DNA from: Gammaproteobacteria bacterium
GTDB lineage: Bacteria > Pseudomonadota > Gammaproteobacteria > Steroidobacterales > Woeseiaceae
Length of the DNA: 64,000 nucleotides
Reading direction: 5' to 3'
NCBI GenBank assembly: GCA_013151645.1
Contig: JAADHU010000060.1
Location: 1 to 64,000 of the forward strand
This document shows, in pieces, positions 27,011 through 37,002 of the stretch (position 1 is its first letter; every line of letters begins with the position of its first letter). The notes beneath the pieces are model-generated. The model was not told the origin of the DNA. It saw only the letters and a list, made by a program, of their open reading frames with translations, and made no database searches. Made by a program: the position numbers and the translations under genes.

Positions 27011-27931
27011 TTACAGAATGCTACTTCCAAAAGCGCTTTGAATTAACGCGACCGCGCGTTCCGCAGAGATATTCGCCTGATCCAGAAACGGGTTGAGTTC
27101 CACAACCTCCATGGAGGTCATGCGACCTGTTTTCGCGCAGTTTTCCAGCAACTGGTGTGCCTCACGGAAGCTGACGCCTCCGGGCACCAGCGTCCCCGAT
27201 CCGGGAATCACTGACGGATCGCATCCATCAACGTCAAAACTGATATGAAACCCGGCCGTATTCGCGGTAACAATCTCCAGGGTTTGGCGACTGACCTCGG
27301 TCATGCCCAGCTCGTCGATATCACTCATCGTGAACACTTTGATACCGGAATCCCTGATAATCTGGCGTTCGTTGTCATCGATGTCCCGAATGCCGAGTAA
27401 AACAACGTTTTCGGGTTTCATTGCAGGACATTGCCCAAGAATGTTTGCCAGCTCCGCGTCGCCATGCCCCAGCAGATGGGCCAGCGGCATGCCGTGAATG
27501 TTGCCGCTCGGCGAGGTCTCGGGCAAATTCATGTCGCCGTGTGCGTCAAACCAGATGAGCCCGATATCCGCTTCTTGCTGTCGAAAATGGGCTGCGACAC
27601 CGGCAACCGTGCCCATGGCGATCGAGTGATCGCCACCGATGACGAGCGGAATCTCGCCTGCGCCCAAGGTATCGCGCGTCACCTCGGCGAGATTGGTGCA
27701 GACTTGCAGGATTTCATTTTTGAACCGGGCCTTGCGACTGTCGGCCTTGCGCGTCTCCAGTGTTGGCACAGGGATATCGCTTTCCACCGTGACTTCGTAG
27801 CCCAGTTTCGTCAGCGATTTGCTCAGACCGGCCACACGGACCGCTGAGGGACCGGCATCGGTCCCTCGTCTTGACGCGCCCAGATCGAGCGGCACGCCGA
27901 TAATATGCACGGGTTTTTTTTGAGTCGTCAT
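27011..27931 (-). CDS. Arginase (ureohydrolase family)
   Basis: A 306-residue binuclear manganese ureohydrolase. Metal ligands are all in place: H102 (VIGGDHS), D129-A-H131-G-D133 (WFDAHGDMN), and D233-V-D235 (SFDVDGCDP). SPSGNIHGMPLAHLLG is the arginase-type substrate loop, which favours arginase over agmatinase, giving ornithine and urea. The C-terminus (SMEVVELNPFLD) is typical of the family. It starts 33 bases after the stop of the RND pump, on the same strand, an unusual setting for arginase. No ornithine or urea genes are nearby. Formiminoglutamase or guanidino-acid hydrolases are alternative specificities. Confidence 0.9.
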   Translation of the reverse strand: MTTQKKPVHIIGVPLDLGASRRGTDAGPSAVRVAGLSKSLTKLGYEVTVESDIPVPTLETRKADSRKARFKNEILQVCTNLAEVTRDTLGAGEIPLVIGGDHSIAMGTVAGVAAHFRQQEADIGLIWFDAHGDMNLPETSPSGNIHGMPLAHLLGHGDAELANILGQCPAMKPENVVLLGIRDIDDNERQIIRDSGIKVFTMSDIDELGMTEVSRQTLEIVTANTAGFHISFDVDGCDPSVIPGSGTLVPGGVSFREAHQLLENCAKTGRMTSMEVVELNPFLDQANISAERAVALIQSAFGSSIL

Positions 27932-27964
27932 TCTCTTGGTCCGGTATCAGTTATTTACATCAGA

Positions 27965-30900
27965 TCACTTGTTGCGTGCCCGTCGTCGAGTTCGGAGAGA
28001 ACCCAATCCTACGACGAAATTGCGAATTCGGTGGTCTCGTAGTCGCATGAACGATCGAAACAATACCGGCAACAAGAACAGGGTCAGGATAGTAGCGACA
28101 AACAGGCCAAACACCATACTCGTCGCGACCGGACCCCATAACAGTGATTTTCCACCGAGGCCTGTCGCCAGAGAGAAGAGCCCGGCAATGGTTGTCATTG
28201 CCGTCATCAAGATGGGTATGACTCTTCGTCGTGCAGCGTACATCACCGCATGCAGTGGCCGCATGCCGGCACTGATACGACTATTTGCCGCGTCGATCAG
28301 CACGATGGCGGCATTGACCGCTATCCCGGTCAGCGCGACGACGCCGTAGAGCGTGTAAAGACTCAATGGATTGCCCGTAGAATACAGACCAAACACTACA
28401 CCGGTGAATGCCATCGGTAGCGTCGTGATAATCAGTATCGGCTGGAAGTAGCTGCGAAACTGGGTAGCAAGAATCAGGTAGATCAGACCAATGCCGAACA
28501 GGAACAGGATCAGCATCGAATCCAGACTTTCCTGTATATCGTCAAACGCACCGGAAAAGTCCAGGTCTGTCTCCGGATATTCAGACTGGATTTTCGCCCA
28601 TTCACTGACGATGTACCGATTCGCCGCCACCGTGTTGATCCTCAACGGGTCCAGGTCCGCCTCGACAGTGATTGAGCGACGATAATTGTAGTGTCTTATG
28701 GTGCCGCTGCTGCGACCGATACGACTGGTCGTCAAAGCACGAAACGTCGTGGTCCCACCCTGGGGCAGCGCGATCGGATCGTCAAGTATGTCCCGGATGT
28801 CCTGCAAAACTCTTCTCGGCCCGCGTACCCGCAATTCAACTTTCTCTCCTCGATCCCGGGTAAACGCGACAATCTCGCCGTCAACATGAAGACGCATCAG
28901 TCGCAATACGGACCCTGGCCTCAATCCGGCCTGGCGTATGGCTCGCTCATCGAGCTCGAGCATCAATTCGTAGCGGCCCAGGATGTCGTTATCAGCAACG
29001 TTCGAGGAACCGTCAATACTTCGCACGATATTCTTGAGGGCATCGGCGGCCGCCCGGAGTTCCCCGGCGTCATCGGCACGAACCTGAACTGCAACGTCTT
29101 TGGCAATCGGCGGACCGTTACTCAATTCGAAAAAGGTAATGATTGAATCGCCTGGCGCCGACATTGCCGTATCGCGAATGGTGTTGACGATATCCGAAAC
29201 GCTGCGGCCGCCATTCGCCTTGGGGTTCAGTGAAATCTGGATCTGACCGTACTGATCGCCGAAAAGCGGCTCGGCATCGGTGAACTTGATGCCGGCCATA
29301 TTCGTTAGTGCGCGTAGCTCACTGTCTTCGATCAACGGTCGCACACGCGCGGCTGTGCGTTCCGTCTGTTCCAGGGTTTCCTCGATCGTCGAGTCTGCGG
29401 GCATATCCACATTGATGTAAAACAGGCGAATCGGATCGAACGTGAAAAACTCCACGCGGACCTGCTCTGTTGCAATGCCGACAACCGAGAGGACAAAAGC
29501 GGCGCCGGCAACAAAGAAGAACCGAACCGGGCGCCGAAAAACATAAGCCAGCGCGCGCGTATATTGGATACGCACGCGATGCGTCCAGCGACCACGCCAG
29601 GTCTTCAACTGGGTGGCGGCGGTCATCGTATTGCCACTTGAAGATACGACGTGCGCGGGCAAGATCCAGAACGCCTCGATCAGACTGACCAATAGGCCCA
29701 CCGTCACGACGAGCGGGATAACGAACATAAAATCGCCGACGATACCCGGCAACAGCATCAACGGCATGAAGGCCGAAATCGTCGTAAACACGGCCGATAC
29801 CACTGGTTGCCCGACTTCCCGCAGAGAATCGATTGCGGCGGATACCGATTCCTGGCCGCGCTGTATCCGATAGTAGAGCGCCTCAACGACCACCACCGCA
29901 TCATCAACCAGCATGCCAAGTACGATAACGATACCGAGGAGCACGGAAACGTTCAGCGTATTTCCGGTTACGTGCAGGACCCAAAACGTACCCGCAATCG
30001 AAAAGACAATGCCCAGGGTGACGAATGCCGCAATCCGGGCGCCCAGAAAAAGCCAGCAGACGCCGAGTACCAACACCAGGCCCACGCCTGCGTTCTTTTG
30101 CATCACGCTGAGTGCCTTGCGTGTTTGCGTGGTCTGGTCGTCCGAAAGAACCAGGCTGATGCCGGATTGCGCCAGGGTTTTGTTCTTGGCGTCAACATAG
30201 GCATTGATTCGATCCACCAGCACGAGCGTGTTGGTGAAACCCACCTTGGAGATTGACATCGTGATTGCCGGCTGGCCCTCAAAGCTGACCACCTGCTGAG
30301 ACTCCTCCTGCCCGCGCCGGACCGTCGCCACGCGATCGAGAGGAATCTTGCTTTGGGGCGCGGTGCGCGGTGCTACCAGGAATTTTGCCAGATCATCAGG
30401 CTCGGTTGTCTTGCCGCGTACACGTATTAACCATGCTTCCTTGCCAACGTCGATTTCGCCAGCCGACATGTCAAGGTAAGACTCTTTTAACTGATCCGCT
30501 ATATCGATGGCAGTGATGCCATTCGCCGCCACCGCCTGGGGATCGATCTCGACCTGCAGCTCGGGTTCGTTGAAACCAAAAGCACTCACCGTGTTAACGC
30601 CGGGAATGCGTTCCAGTTCTTCCTTGATCAGCTTTGCCTGCCGGCGCAGTTTCTCATCGTTCGCCTGACCGGTGACCACGACCATGGCGGTGGGGAACCC
30701 GTTAGACGTCGTGATCTCGAGAATATCCGGATCTTCTACGTCGTCGGGCAACTCATCGTTGGTCTTGCTTTGAATCTCTCGTCGAAGGTCGGTTACGCGC
30801 TTGTCAAATTGCCGATCGGTCAACTCGCGAAACCGTACGCGGATATTCGAAATATTTTGCCGCGACGTACTGGCGATGAATTTGATGTCCTGCACATTCC

Positions 30901-31114
30901 GCAGTGCGTCCTCAAGTGGCCCGGTAACCAACTCTTCCACGTCTGCTGCCGTCGAGCCCGGCAATACCGTCGTGATGACGACGAAATTAAAATTGATCTC
31001 CGGATCCTGTTCCCGCGGCATTTGCAGATAGGACACCATGCCCATAATCAAGACGACGGCAAAGAGAATGTTGACCAGCGGATGGTTGGTCAGGAGTATT
31101 CGATAGAGTTTCAT
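27965..31114 (-). CDS. RND-family efflux pump, inner-membrane subunit
   Basis: A 1049-residue proton-driven RND transporter. It shows the conserved N-terminal helix (residues 1-30), a porter domain beginning LPGSTAADVEELVTGPLEDA, the TM4 proton-relay pair in GMLVDDAVVVVEA, a second porter half, and a 12-helix architecture ending in a basic tail. It is of the multidrug/hydrophobic-compound type rather than the metal CusA type, judging from general sequence character. Its ATG overlaps the stop of the adaptor gene (ATGA). No TolC-like outer-membrane gene is adjacent, so it probably uses one encoded elsewhere. Substrate unknown. Confidence 0.93.
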   Translation of the reverse strand: MKLYRILLTNHPLVNILFAVVLIMGMVSYLQMPREQDPEINFNFVVITTVLPGSTAADVEELVTGPLEDALRNVQDIKFIASTSRQNISNIRVRFRELTDRQFDKRVTDLRREIQSKTNDELPDDVEDPDILEITTSNGFPTAMVVVTGQANDEKLRRQAKLIKEELERIPGVNTVSAFGFNEPELQVEIDPQAVAANGITAIDIADQLKESYLDMSAGEIDVGKEAWLIRVRGKTTEPDDLAKFLVAPRTAPQSKIPLDRVATVRRGQEESQQVVSFEGQPAITMSISKVGFTNTLVLVDRINAYVDAKNKTLAQSGISLVLSDDQTTQTRKALSVMQKNAGVGLVLVLGVCWLFLGARIAAFVTLGIVFSIAGTFWVLHVTGNTLNVSVLLGIVIVLGMLVDDAVVVVEALYYRIQRGQESVSAAIDSLREVGQPVVSAVFTTISAFMPLMLLPGIVGDFMFVIPLVVTVGLLVSLIEAFWILPAHVVSSSGNTMTAATQLKTWRGRWTHRVRIQYTRALAYVFRRPVRFFFVAGAAFVLSVVGIATEQVRVEFFTFDPIRLFYINVDMPADSTIEETLEQTERTAARVRPLIEDSELRALTNMAGIKFTDAEPLFGDQYGQIQISLNPKANGGRSVSDIVNTIRDTAMSAPGDSIITFFELSNGPPIAKDVAVQVRADDAGELRAAADALKNIVRSIDGSSNVADNDILGRYELMLELDERAIRQAGLRPGSVLRLMRLHVDGEIVAFTRDRGEKVELRVRGPRRVLQDIRDILDDPIALPQGGTTTFRALTTSRIGRSSGTIRHYNYRRSITVEADLDPLRINTVAANRYIVSEWAKIQSEYPETDLDFSGAFDDIQESLDSMLILFLFGIGLIYLILATQFRSYFQPILIITTLPMAFTGVVFGLYSTGNPLSLYTLYGVVALTGIAVNAAIVLIDAANSRISAGMRPLHAVMYAARRRVIPILMTAMTTIAGLFSLATGLGGKSLLWGPVATSMVFGLFVATILTLFLLPVLFRSFMRLRDHRIRNFVVGLGSLRTRRRARNK

Positions 31115-32139
31115 TCGCTGGCAATAACCAGGTCATCGCCGTCTTGCAGCCGAATGTGGCCTCTGGACACAATGAGGGTATCGTCCGGCAACTCCAGAGC
31201 GGCCGGACGGCCCTCCTGAGCAGACGAAATCTCAATGAATTTGGCCTTGCGGTTGCTGGCGACGAACACCCCGAAGGCCGCTCCTCGTTGCACGATCAGA
31301 TTCACCGGCACCACGCCCACACTTTCTGTCCAGGCAATCTCGCCCGTCGAGCCGATGGGTGCCGTTTCGCCGCTGAAGCCAAGCCTGACCCTGAGCCTGC
31401 GCGTATTGGTTTCGATGACGTTCGACAAACGCAGCAGTTCGACGGGGAATTCGCGGCCCATACTCAGGTAGCGTAAATCGGACACGCCCGGCAAATCCAT
31501 CGCGTAGCGCGGATCGAGTTCCGCATCCACTTCCGGCTCGTCCGTTTGTACCAAAGTCATCAACTGTGTACCTGGTTGTGCGAAGTTACCGACCTGCGCC
31601 TGACGTTGCACGACTGTCGCATCGAAGGGAGCACGAATGCGAGTCCGCGCGAGCGCCAGTTCAGCGACCTGTATCGCAACCTGCTGACCCTGGCGATTGG
31701 CCTCCAATACCGCCACATCCGTCTGTCGGCCGATCAATTCGTCGTCCGAAACGAAATTCTTCGTCAACAATTCTTCGGCTCTTTGCAACCGGTATTTCGC
31801 CTGCACAATCTGCGCGTCCAGCGACTCGAGAGTAGCGCGTGCCTGGGCCAGAGCGAGGCGAGCATTGTCATCATCCAGCCGAACCACGATCGCGCCTTTC
31901 CTGACCGATGCGCCGACATCGGCAAGGACCTCGTCGATCAACGCCGTTACTTCGGAGGTAACCACGGCACGATTCGCCGGCAGCACTGTCGCAGGTGCAC
32001 GTAACTCTCGTGCCTCTCGCAGGTCACCCAGGCGTTCCACAGAGACCGAGACCGGCTCGGCCAGTCCGGTGCGACAAAACATGAAAAGCACCACCAGCAG
32101 CGTAGCCTTGTATGCCGTACCTGGCTTATATTCCTTCAA
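31111..32139 (-). CDS. RND efflux periplasmic adaptor (membrane fusion protein)
   Basis: A membrane-fusion protein that bridges the RND pump and an outer-membrane channel. After a signal peptide (ATLLVVLFMFCRTGLA) come a barrel-sandwich half (ALIDEVLADVGASVRKGAIVVRLDD), a helical hairpin (about residues 80-160), and beta-barrel segments (RIRAPFDATVVQRQAQVGNFAQPG). The preferred start is TTG 32139, which has GGAG 7 bases upstream and leads straight into the signal peptide, giving about 343 residues. An upstream TTG at 32199 would add a polar lead unlike an exported protein. The stop overlaps the pump start by four bases, so the two are co-translated. 131 bases separate its upstream region from the divergent ABC-F gene. 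Confidence 0.88.
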   Translation of the reverse strand: MKEYKPGTAYKATLLVVLFMFCRTGLAEPVSVSVERLGDLREARELRAPATVLPANRAVVTSEVTALIDEVLADVGASVRKGAIVVRLDDDNARLALAQARATLESLDAQIVQAKYRLQRAEELLTKNFVSDDELIGRQTDVAVLEANRQGQQVAIQVAELALARTRIRAPFDATVVQRQAQVGNFAQPGTQLMTLVQTDEPEVDAELDPRYAMDLPGVSDLRYLSMGREFPVELLRLSNVIETNTRRLRVRLGFSGETAPIGSTGEIAWTESVGVVPVNLIVQRGAAFGVFVASNRKAKFIEISSAQEGRPAALELPDDTLIVSRGHIRLQDGDDLVIASE

Positions 32140-32330
32140 GAATCTTCTCCAGTAAAAACCTTCCCGCCCAATGCTGATTTCATTTTCGAGCAGAGGCAAT
32201 CCACCGCGGTCACGCAGTGCACAATTATACCCATCTTGGAATCAGCGACAGCTATTTAAGTTCAAAGCATTATTTCGCTCCTGAATGGCTATAATCCGGC
32301 TCCATCCCTGCAACCGGTAAGACGGCAAAA

Positions 32331-34250
32331 ATGTTAAGTCTCCACCAGATCAGCCTTCGCCGCGGGCGGAAATTGCTCATGGAAAACGTCAGTTTCCAGG
32401 TCCATGCCGGGCAGCGGATGGGGTTGATTGGCGCCAACGGCAGCGGCAAGACGTCGTTGTTCTTCATGTTGCTGGGCGAGCTTGAGGCAGACGATGGCGA
32501 GCTTGTCATTGATCCGCAGGATGAAATTGCGCACGTTGCACAGGAGAGTCCCAACAGTGCAGGGTCGGCACTCGACTACGTGATGGACGGCGACAACGAA
32601 CTGCGCAAAACCCAGGCCGCCATCGCCGTTGCGGAAGCCAGGCAAGACGACAATGGAGACGATCTCCACGTGCTGTACGAGCGAATGGAGGCGATCGACG
32701 GTTTCACCGCTGAGGCCCGTGCTGCCAGGTTGCTGCACGGACTGGGATTCGCTGCCGACACCAACCACAAACCGGTGCGGGAATTTTCCGGCGGTTGGCG
32801 CATGCGCCTCAATCTCGCCCGCGCCCTGATGTGCCGGTCTGATATTTTGCTGCTCGATGAACCGACCAATCATCTGGATTTGCCAGCCATCCTGTGGCTG
32901 GAGCGCTGGCTGAAACGCTACGATGGCATTCTGCTGGTCATCTCCCACGATCGCGATTTCCTGGATCAGGTCTGCACACGTATAGCTCATATCGAGCACG
33001 AAACCATGCAGATCTTTACGGGCAACTACAGTCAGTTTGAGACACTGCGTGCCGAACAACTGGCACTGCAACATTCCATGTATTCGCGCCAACAAAAAGA
33101 AATAAAGCACATTCAATCGTACGTAGATCGCTTCCGCTATAAAGCATCCAAAGCTCGTCAGGCGCAGAGCCGGCTGAAAATGCTGGAGCGAATGAAAAAG
33201 ATCGCACCGGCACACGTCGATTCACCCTTTCGCTTTCATTTTGCCGAGCCGAAACGACAACCACAGCATTTGCTGGGACTGATGGACGTCGCGGTCGGCT
33301 ATGCCGACAGCGACGATGGAACCGTACTCAGCGACATCAATCTCAGTCTGTCTGCGGGCGACCGGGTCGGACTTCTGGGCGTCAATGGGGCGGGCAAGTC
33401 CACTCTGGTCAAGGCACTCGCGACGGGTAGCACACTGCTAAGTGGTGAGCGTGTCCTGAACAAGGACACAAGAATAGGATATTTCACTCAACACCAGCTG
33501 GACTCGCTGAAACCGGAACAAAGCCCGATCGATCATTTGCGAACGGTTGCGCCCGCTGACCGTGAGCAGGACCTGCGTAACTACCTGGGACGATTCGGTT
33601 TCAGTGGCGAGCGAATTTTCGAACCGGTCGCGCCATTTTCCGGAGGTGAAAAAGCCCGTCTTGCACTGGCATTGATGATTCGCCAGGAGCCTAACCTGTT
33701 GCTACTGGATGAGCCTACCAACCACCTCGATCTCGAGATGCGCCAGGCGTTGAGCGTCGCCCTGATCGAATACAGTGGCGCTTTGATTGTCATCTCTCAT
33801 GATCGCCACCTGTTACGCAGTGTTTGCGACGACCTGCTCATCGTTCACGACGGTATCGTGGATAGATTCGAGCGTAGTCTGGATGAATATCCGGCCTGGT
33901 TAAAAGAAAGACAGAGCGGTGGAAATCCCGCCGTGAGCAGGGAAAATGACAACGAATCGGCCGCCCGGCAACCCAATCGCAAACAAGTTCGGCAACAGGA
34001 AGCGCAGCGGCGTCAAAGGCTTAAGCCGCTTTACGATCAGGTGCGCTCGATCGAAGATCAGTTGACCGCCAGCCGAACCGAGCTTGCCTCGATGGAAGAG
34101 CGACTTGCCGACGAAAATATCTACACGAATCCGGATCGGAAAGCGGAGCTTACTGAACTCGTTCAGGCACAAGCCTCGTTAAAATCGGCGATAGAAACGC
34201 TCGAATGGCGCTGGATAGAAGCCAGCGAAACGCTGGAGCAAGCCACTTGA
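32331..34250 (+). CDS. ABC-F family ATPase (YheS/Uup-like)
   Basis: A 639-residue protein with two ABC cassettes and no membrane segments, typical of ABC-F ribosome-associated ATPases. The first Walker A is GANGSGKTSL and the second GVNGAGKSTL. The signatures are FSGGWRMRLNLA and FSGGEKARLALA, each followed by LLLDEPTNHLDL. Between the cassettes lies the basic helical linker (QQKEIKHIQSYVDRFRYKAS), and the C-terminus is a charged coiled coil (about 545-639). This layout matches YheS more than EttA. The role is probably in translation quality or ribosome rescue. It is monocistronic, and followed within 40 bases by the truncated hairpin element that separates it from a convergent gene. Confidence 0.92.
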   Translation: MLSLHQISLRRGRKLLMENVSFQVHAGQRMGLIGANGSGKTSLFFMLLGELEADDGELVIDPQDEIAHVAQESPNSAGSALDYVMDGDNELRKTQAAIAVAEARQDDNGDDLHVLYERMEAIDGFTAEARAARLLHGLGFAADTNHKPVREFSGGWRMRLNLARALMCRSDILLLDEPTNHLDLPAILWLERWLKRYDGILLVISHDRDFLDQVCTRIAHIEHETMQIFTGNYSQFETLRAEQLALQHSMYSRQQKEIKHIQSYVDRFRYKASKARQAQSRLKMLERMKKIAPAHVDSPFRFHFAEPKRQPQHLLGLMDVAVGYADSDDGTVLSDINLSLSAGDRVGLLGVNGAGKSTLVKALATGSTLLSGERVLNKDTRIGYFTQHQLDSLKPEQSPIDHLRTVAPADREQDLRNYLGRFGFSGERIFEPVAPFSGGEKARLALALMIRQEPNLLLLDEPTNHLDLEMRQALSVALIEYSGALIVISHDRHLLRSVCDDLLIVHDGIVDRFERSLDEYPAWLKERQSGGNPAVSRENDNESAARQPNRKQVRQQEAQRRQRLKPLYDQVRSIEDQLTASRTELASMEERLADENIYTNPDRKAELTELVQAQASLKSAIETLEWRWIEASETLEQAT

Positions 34251-34287
34251 TGCGCGAACGAGGCGGGGACTCCTGGCCCGGACTGAC

Positions 34288-34362
34288 CGCAATTTGAAAA
34301 ACGCCGTTTTTCGAATTGCGGTGTTGAAAATACCATGGATGGTTTTTCCAACAGACTGCTAG
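34288..34362 (-). repeat. MITE-like element, truncated copy B
   Basis: A 75-base piece of the element seen in full at 18483-18657, in opposite orientation. It keeps one terminus (TTTTTCCAACAGACTG then CTAG at 34359-34362) and the first long palindrome (GCAATTTGAAAAACG...CGTTTTTCGAATTGC), then ends abruptly at the hairpin base. Again the bordering CTAG forms the TAG stop codon of the minus-strand gene (DUF2855). With only 108 bases between two convergent genes, the hairpin is well placed as a terminator for both. Confidence 0.75.
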
Positions 34363-35435
34363 AGTGACACGATGATGCCTTTATCCGGCGAGACCTTGCC
34401 GGCCAGGAGCCTGCTATAGACGCGGCCCAACGTGTCCATGCCGTCGTGGCGCTCAATGACCAGCCATTCCCGGCTCTTTATCGACGCGTCATACCAGAAC
34501 CGGTATGCCTTTTTCTCGAACTCACCCGGTCCCCACTCCTTCGTCCTCTTTTGAATATGAGCCGGAGCAAAAAACATCGCGCTACGCTCGCGAATGAAAT
34601 GCGGCCCCATTTTATTCGCGTCGTAGTGTGTCACGCCTACGTTTGACGTGTACTTCATATTGTCACCAAGCAGTGCATGCAGGTCGGATAACAGGGCGCC
34701 GTTGCCGGACATATCCACGATGACAGTCGGTTGCGTCTCATCGATCGCACTTAGCTCATCATAGGTTACGACTTTGTCGTAAAGCTGTAGCTCGGCCACC
34801 CGACTTCGATTTCCCGGTGATGTGAGACCGATGCAGACTCGCGAGCCGACATCCTCTTTTAACGCGTACGCAAGGCCGATAGCAGTCTTGGAAGAAGCGC
34901 TCGGAACGATAATTTGTGAAGCACCGAAATAGTCGTTGTCCTGCAGAAAATCATAGAGGCAAAATGACGTTGCATAAAGCGGCATCAGGAGCATGCGCTC
35001 ATCTTCCATTGACGCATCAAATGCGCTTTCCTCACCGGTTCGCATGTACGCGTTGTATACCAGCGGCAACTCGGCACGATGATCACTTATATCAACGAGA
35101 CGGCTTTCTTTGAGTTTCCCGGGTCGCATGACGAGATGCGTAGCCATCGGAAAATAGCCATATAACCGCTCACCTGTCGCCACATCAGGGTGCCGGCTTG
35201 CAACCACATCGGCAAAGCCCCACGTCGGAATGATGCCCCAACCGCTCTCTACCGGAAAAAACTTCCAATAGCCGAGTTTTTCACCGACGATACCGTAGGT
35301 GATGTTATTCGCGGTCAACGCAAAACGATCGACTCTTGTCAAAATCTCGCCGTCAACAAGGTTTGGCAACCTGGCAGAAACCACGCGTGTCTCCGCCAGA
35401 CTATCCCGCCTTACTTCGAATTGTTCCGATTGCAT
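34359..35435 (-). CDS. DUF2855 family protein
   Basis: A 358-residue protein of the DUF2855 family, which resembles the medium-chain reductase fold. The N-terminal part (RVDRFALTANNITYGIVGEKLGYW) looks like the GroES-like domain of that fold, and a Rossmann-type centre (SQIIVPSASSKTAIGLAYAL) follows. No zinc-binding cysteines of classical alcohol dehydrogenases are visible, so an oxidoreductase role is inferred only. It is translated from an ATG 7 bases after the DJ-1-like gene, so the two form an operon. The TAG stop lies in the border of the hairpin element. The reaction and substrate are unknown. Confidence 0.82.
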   Translation of the reverse strand: MQSEQFEVRRDSLAETRVVSARLPNLVDGEILTRVDRFALTANNITYGIVGEKLGYWKFFPVESGWGIIPTWGFADVVASRHPDVATGERLYGYFPMATHLVMRPGKLKESRLVDISDHRAELPLVYNAYMRTGEESAFDASMEDERMLLMPLYATSFCLYDFLQDNDYFGASQIIVPSASSKTAIGLAYALKEDVGSRVCIGLTSPGNRSRVAELQLYDKVVTYDELSAIDETQPTVIVDMSGNGALLSDLHALLGDNMKYTSNVGVTHYDANKMGPHFIRERSAMFFAPAHIQKRTKEWGPGEFEKKAYRFWYDASIKSREWLVIERHDGMDTLGRVYSRLLAGKVSPDKGIIVSL

Positions 35436-35442
35436 GTAACGT

Positions 35443-36219
35443 TTACTCGAGTTGATCCGGGGATTGCCGGGTTCGCAGCATTTTGACCATTTCTATGGAG
35501 ATACTGTGGGTATCCCCGGGCCAACGGGCGGACAAATAGTTTTCGTCCCTGACGACAAAGCCCCGGTCAAGACGATCCGCACTGTCTCTCAGGAACGGCT
35601 TCGGGCCTCTCAGAAAATTATCGCAACTGGACAGCGCTTTTGTCACCTCGTCTTCGACGGTATTTCCAGGGTAGGTCAGATAGTAATCCTTCAGCCATAG
35701 TTTCGTCAGCTTGTACGCCGCCAGTTCCTGTGTTTTGAGCAGCGCCGTTGTTCTAAGATCGTGAAGAACGGACAAACCCGTTTGTGAGTCAATGCTTCGC
35801 GCCGCCAATACGACACCGTGGCAAATCGCTGCTACCGGTTTTTGAGCCGCAAAGAATTCGGCAACCAGCCTGTGCAGAATATCCGACTCCAGATACTCTC
35901 TGACCGCTTTGTCGTGCCCCCCGGGCAAGAACAGCCCGTCGAAATCCTGTTCACGTGCATCAACGTAGCGTAACGGATTCAGGAATGACGGGTCACGATC
36001 CATTTCATTGTAAGCTGCGACGGCGTCTTTTCTCGCCTTGAGCAGCGACCTCCAGATACCCAGTTTTTCCCCGCTGAGCATAAGCGTGTCGGCACTGGCC
36101 TTGTTGCCGGCCGGTGTCGCGAATACAACGTCAATTTCACGATCCGAGAAAACTTTCCATGGAATTGCCACCTCTGTTGGGTCAAATCCATAACCAGGCA
36201 GCGGTATCAAGACCTTCAT
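35443..36219 (-). CDS. DJ-1/PfpI-like type 1 glutamine amidotransferase domain protein
   Basis: A 258-residue cytoplasmic protein with the DJ-1/PfpI fold. The nucleophile elbow is AIC133HG, and the preceding acidic region GLFLPGGHDKAVREYL is typical. It is longer than PfpI (about 170 residues) and nearer in size to Hsp31-type members. The chosen ATG 36219 begins MKVLIPLPGYGFDPTEV; a GTG nine bases upstream is possible. It is the first gene of a two-gene operon with DUF2855. Likely activities are glyoxalase III, deglycase-type or protein-repair functions, not decidable here. Confidence 0.82.
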   Translation of the reverse strand: MKVLIPLPGYGFDPTEVAIPWKVFSDREIDVVFATPAGNKASADTLMLSGEKLGIWRSLLKARKDAVAAYNEMDRDPSFLNPLRYVDAREQDFDGLFLPGGHDKAVREYLESDILHRLVAEFFAAQKPVAAICHGVVLAARSIDSQTGLSVLHDLRTTALLKTQELAAYKLTKLWLKDYYLTYPGNTVEDEVTKALSSCDNFLRGPKPFLRDSADRLDRGFVVRDENYLSARWPGDTHSISIEMVKMLRTRQSPDQLE

Positions 36220-36435
36220 GCAGCACACCGGACTGAGTACTTCATACGGCCGCGTTCGTTTCTTCTATTTCCAAATTCACCTATACGGCCTCTCACAAGC
36301 AACAGCACGATTCAACACGCCGTTTCCCAGTGTCTGGTACGCGCGTTGCGATTGCAAGGTCGGCGAAACGTTTTCTGAATGGTCCGCCTTCAGAAGGAAC
36401 ATGAAGACGGACCCAAATCTCCTGTGGAGGAACGC

Positions 36436-37002
36436 CTACTGGATTGAAGCTAATTCTCTTTTTATGACGACTGTCTTGTACATACCGTCATCCTTCATTC
36501 CGCCGTCGATAAATTCTACGCCATCATCGTAGCCCGACGACAAAAGGAGCGAACGAATACCTTGCTTAGTCACGTCATCGATGGTCTTGCCGCTGATGAT
36601 CGTCACGCCGTTCGAGTTATCGCTGTCAACAAAGCGGCCCAGGCGGTGAACCTGAATATCAATGTCCTCGAAATTACCGTCATCGATCCATATGACTTCA
36701 CTATCCGGACCGGGCAACGGCATGTTAATCGTCTTGCCGTCGACTTCAAACCTGATGCCATCGGCTTCACGAGTAATCAGAATTGAACGCCCGGTTTCGT
36801 CGACGACCGACTGGATCTCTCCCTCCTGCATATCATGCAGCGCGAAGCCCATGGTATCGCTGTCCAGACTCAGAAATATCGGCTCGTTGCCACTACCATC
36901 GTCGACGCTGATCTCAACTTTCATCTCGATGTTTTCGCCCGCCATTGCTACGGCCGCGAATAGTAGCGACGCCAGCGCAAATGTTCTTTTCGGAATGTTC
37001 AT
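36436..37002 (-). CDS. Secreted hypothetical protein
   Basis: A 188-residue exported protein with a clear signal peptide (RTFALASLLFAAVAMA, cut near residue 21) and an acidic mature part of mostly beta character. No cysteines, lipobox or known motif. The ATG follows GGGGG at nine bases. It is monocistronic; 216 bases before it (36220-36435) hold no gene, and the decarboxylase gene is divergent. Function unknown; a periplasmic binding or structural role is the most one can say. Confidence 0.7.
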   Translation of the reverse strand: MNIPKRTFALASLLFAAVAMAGENIEMKVEISVDDGSGNEPIFLSLDSDTMGFALHDMQEGEIQSVVDETGRSILITREADGIRFEVDGKTINMPLPGPDSEVIWIDDGNFEDIDIQVHRLGRFVDSDNSNGVTIISGKTIDDVTKQGIRSLLLSSGYDDGVEFIDGGMKDDGMYKTVVIKRELASIQ

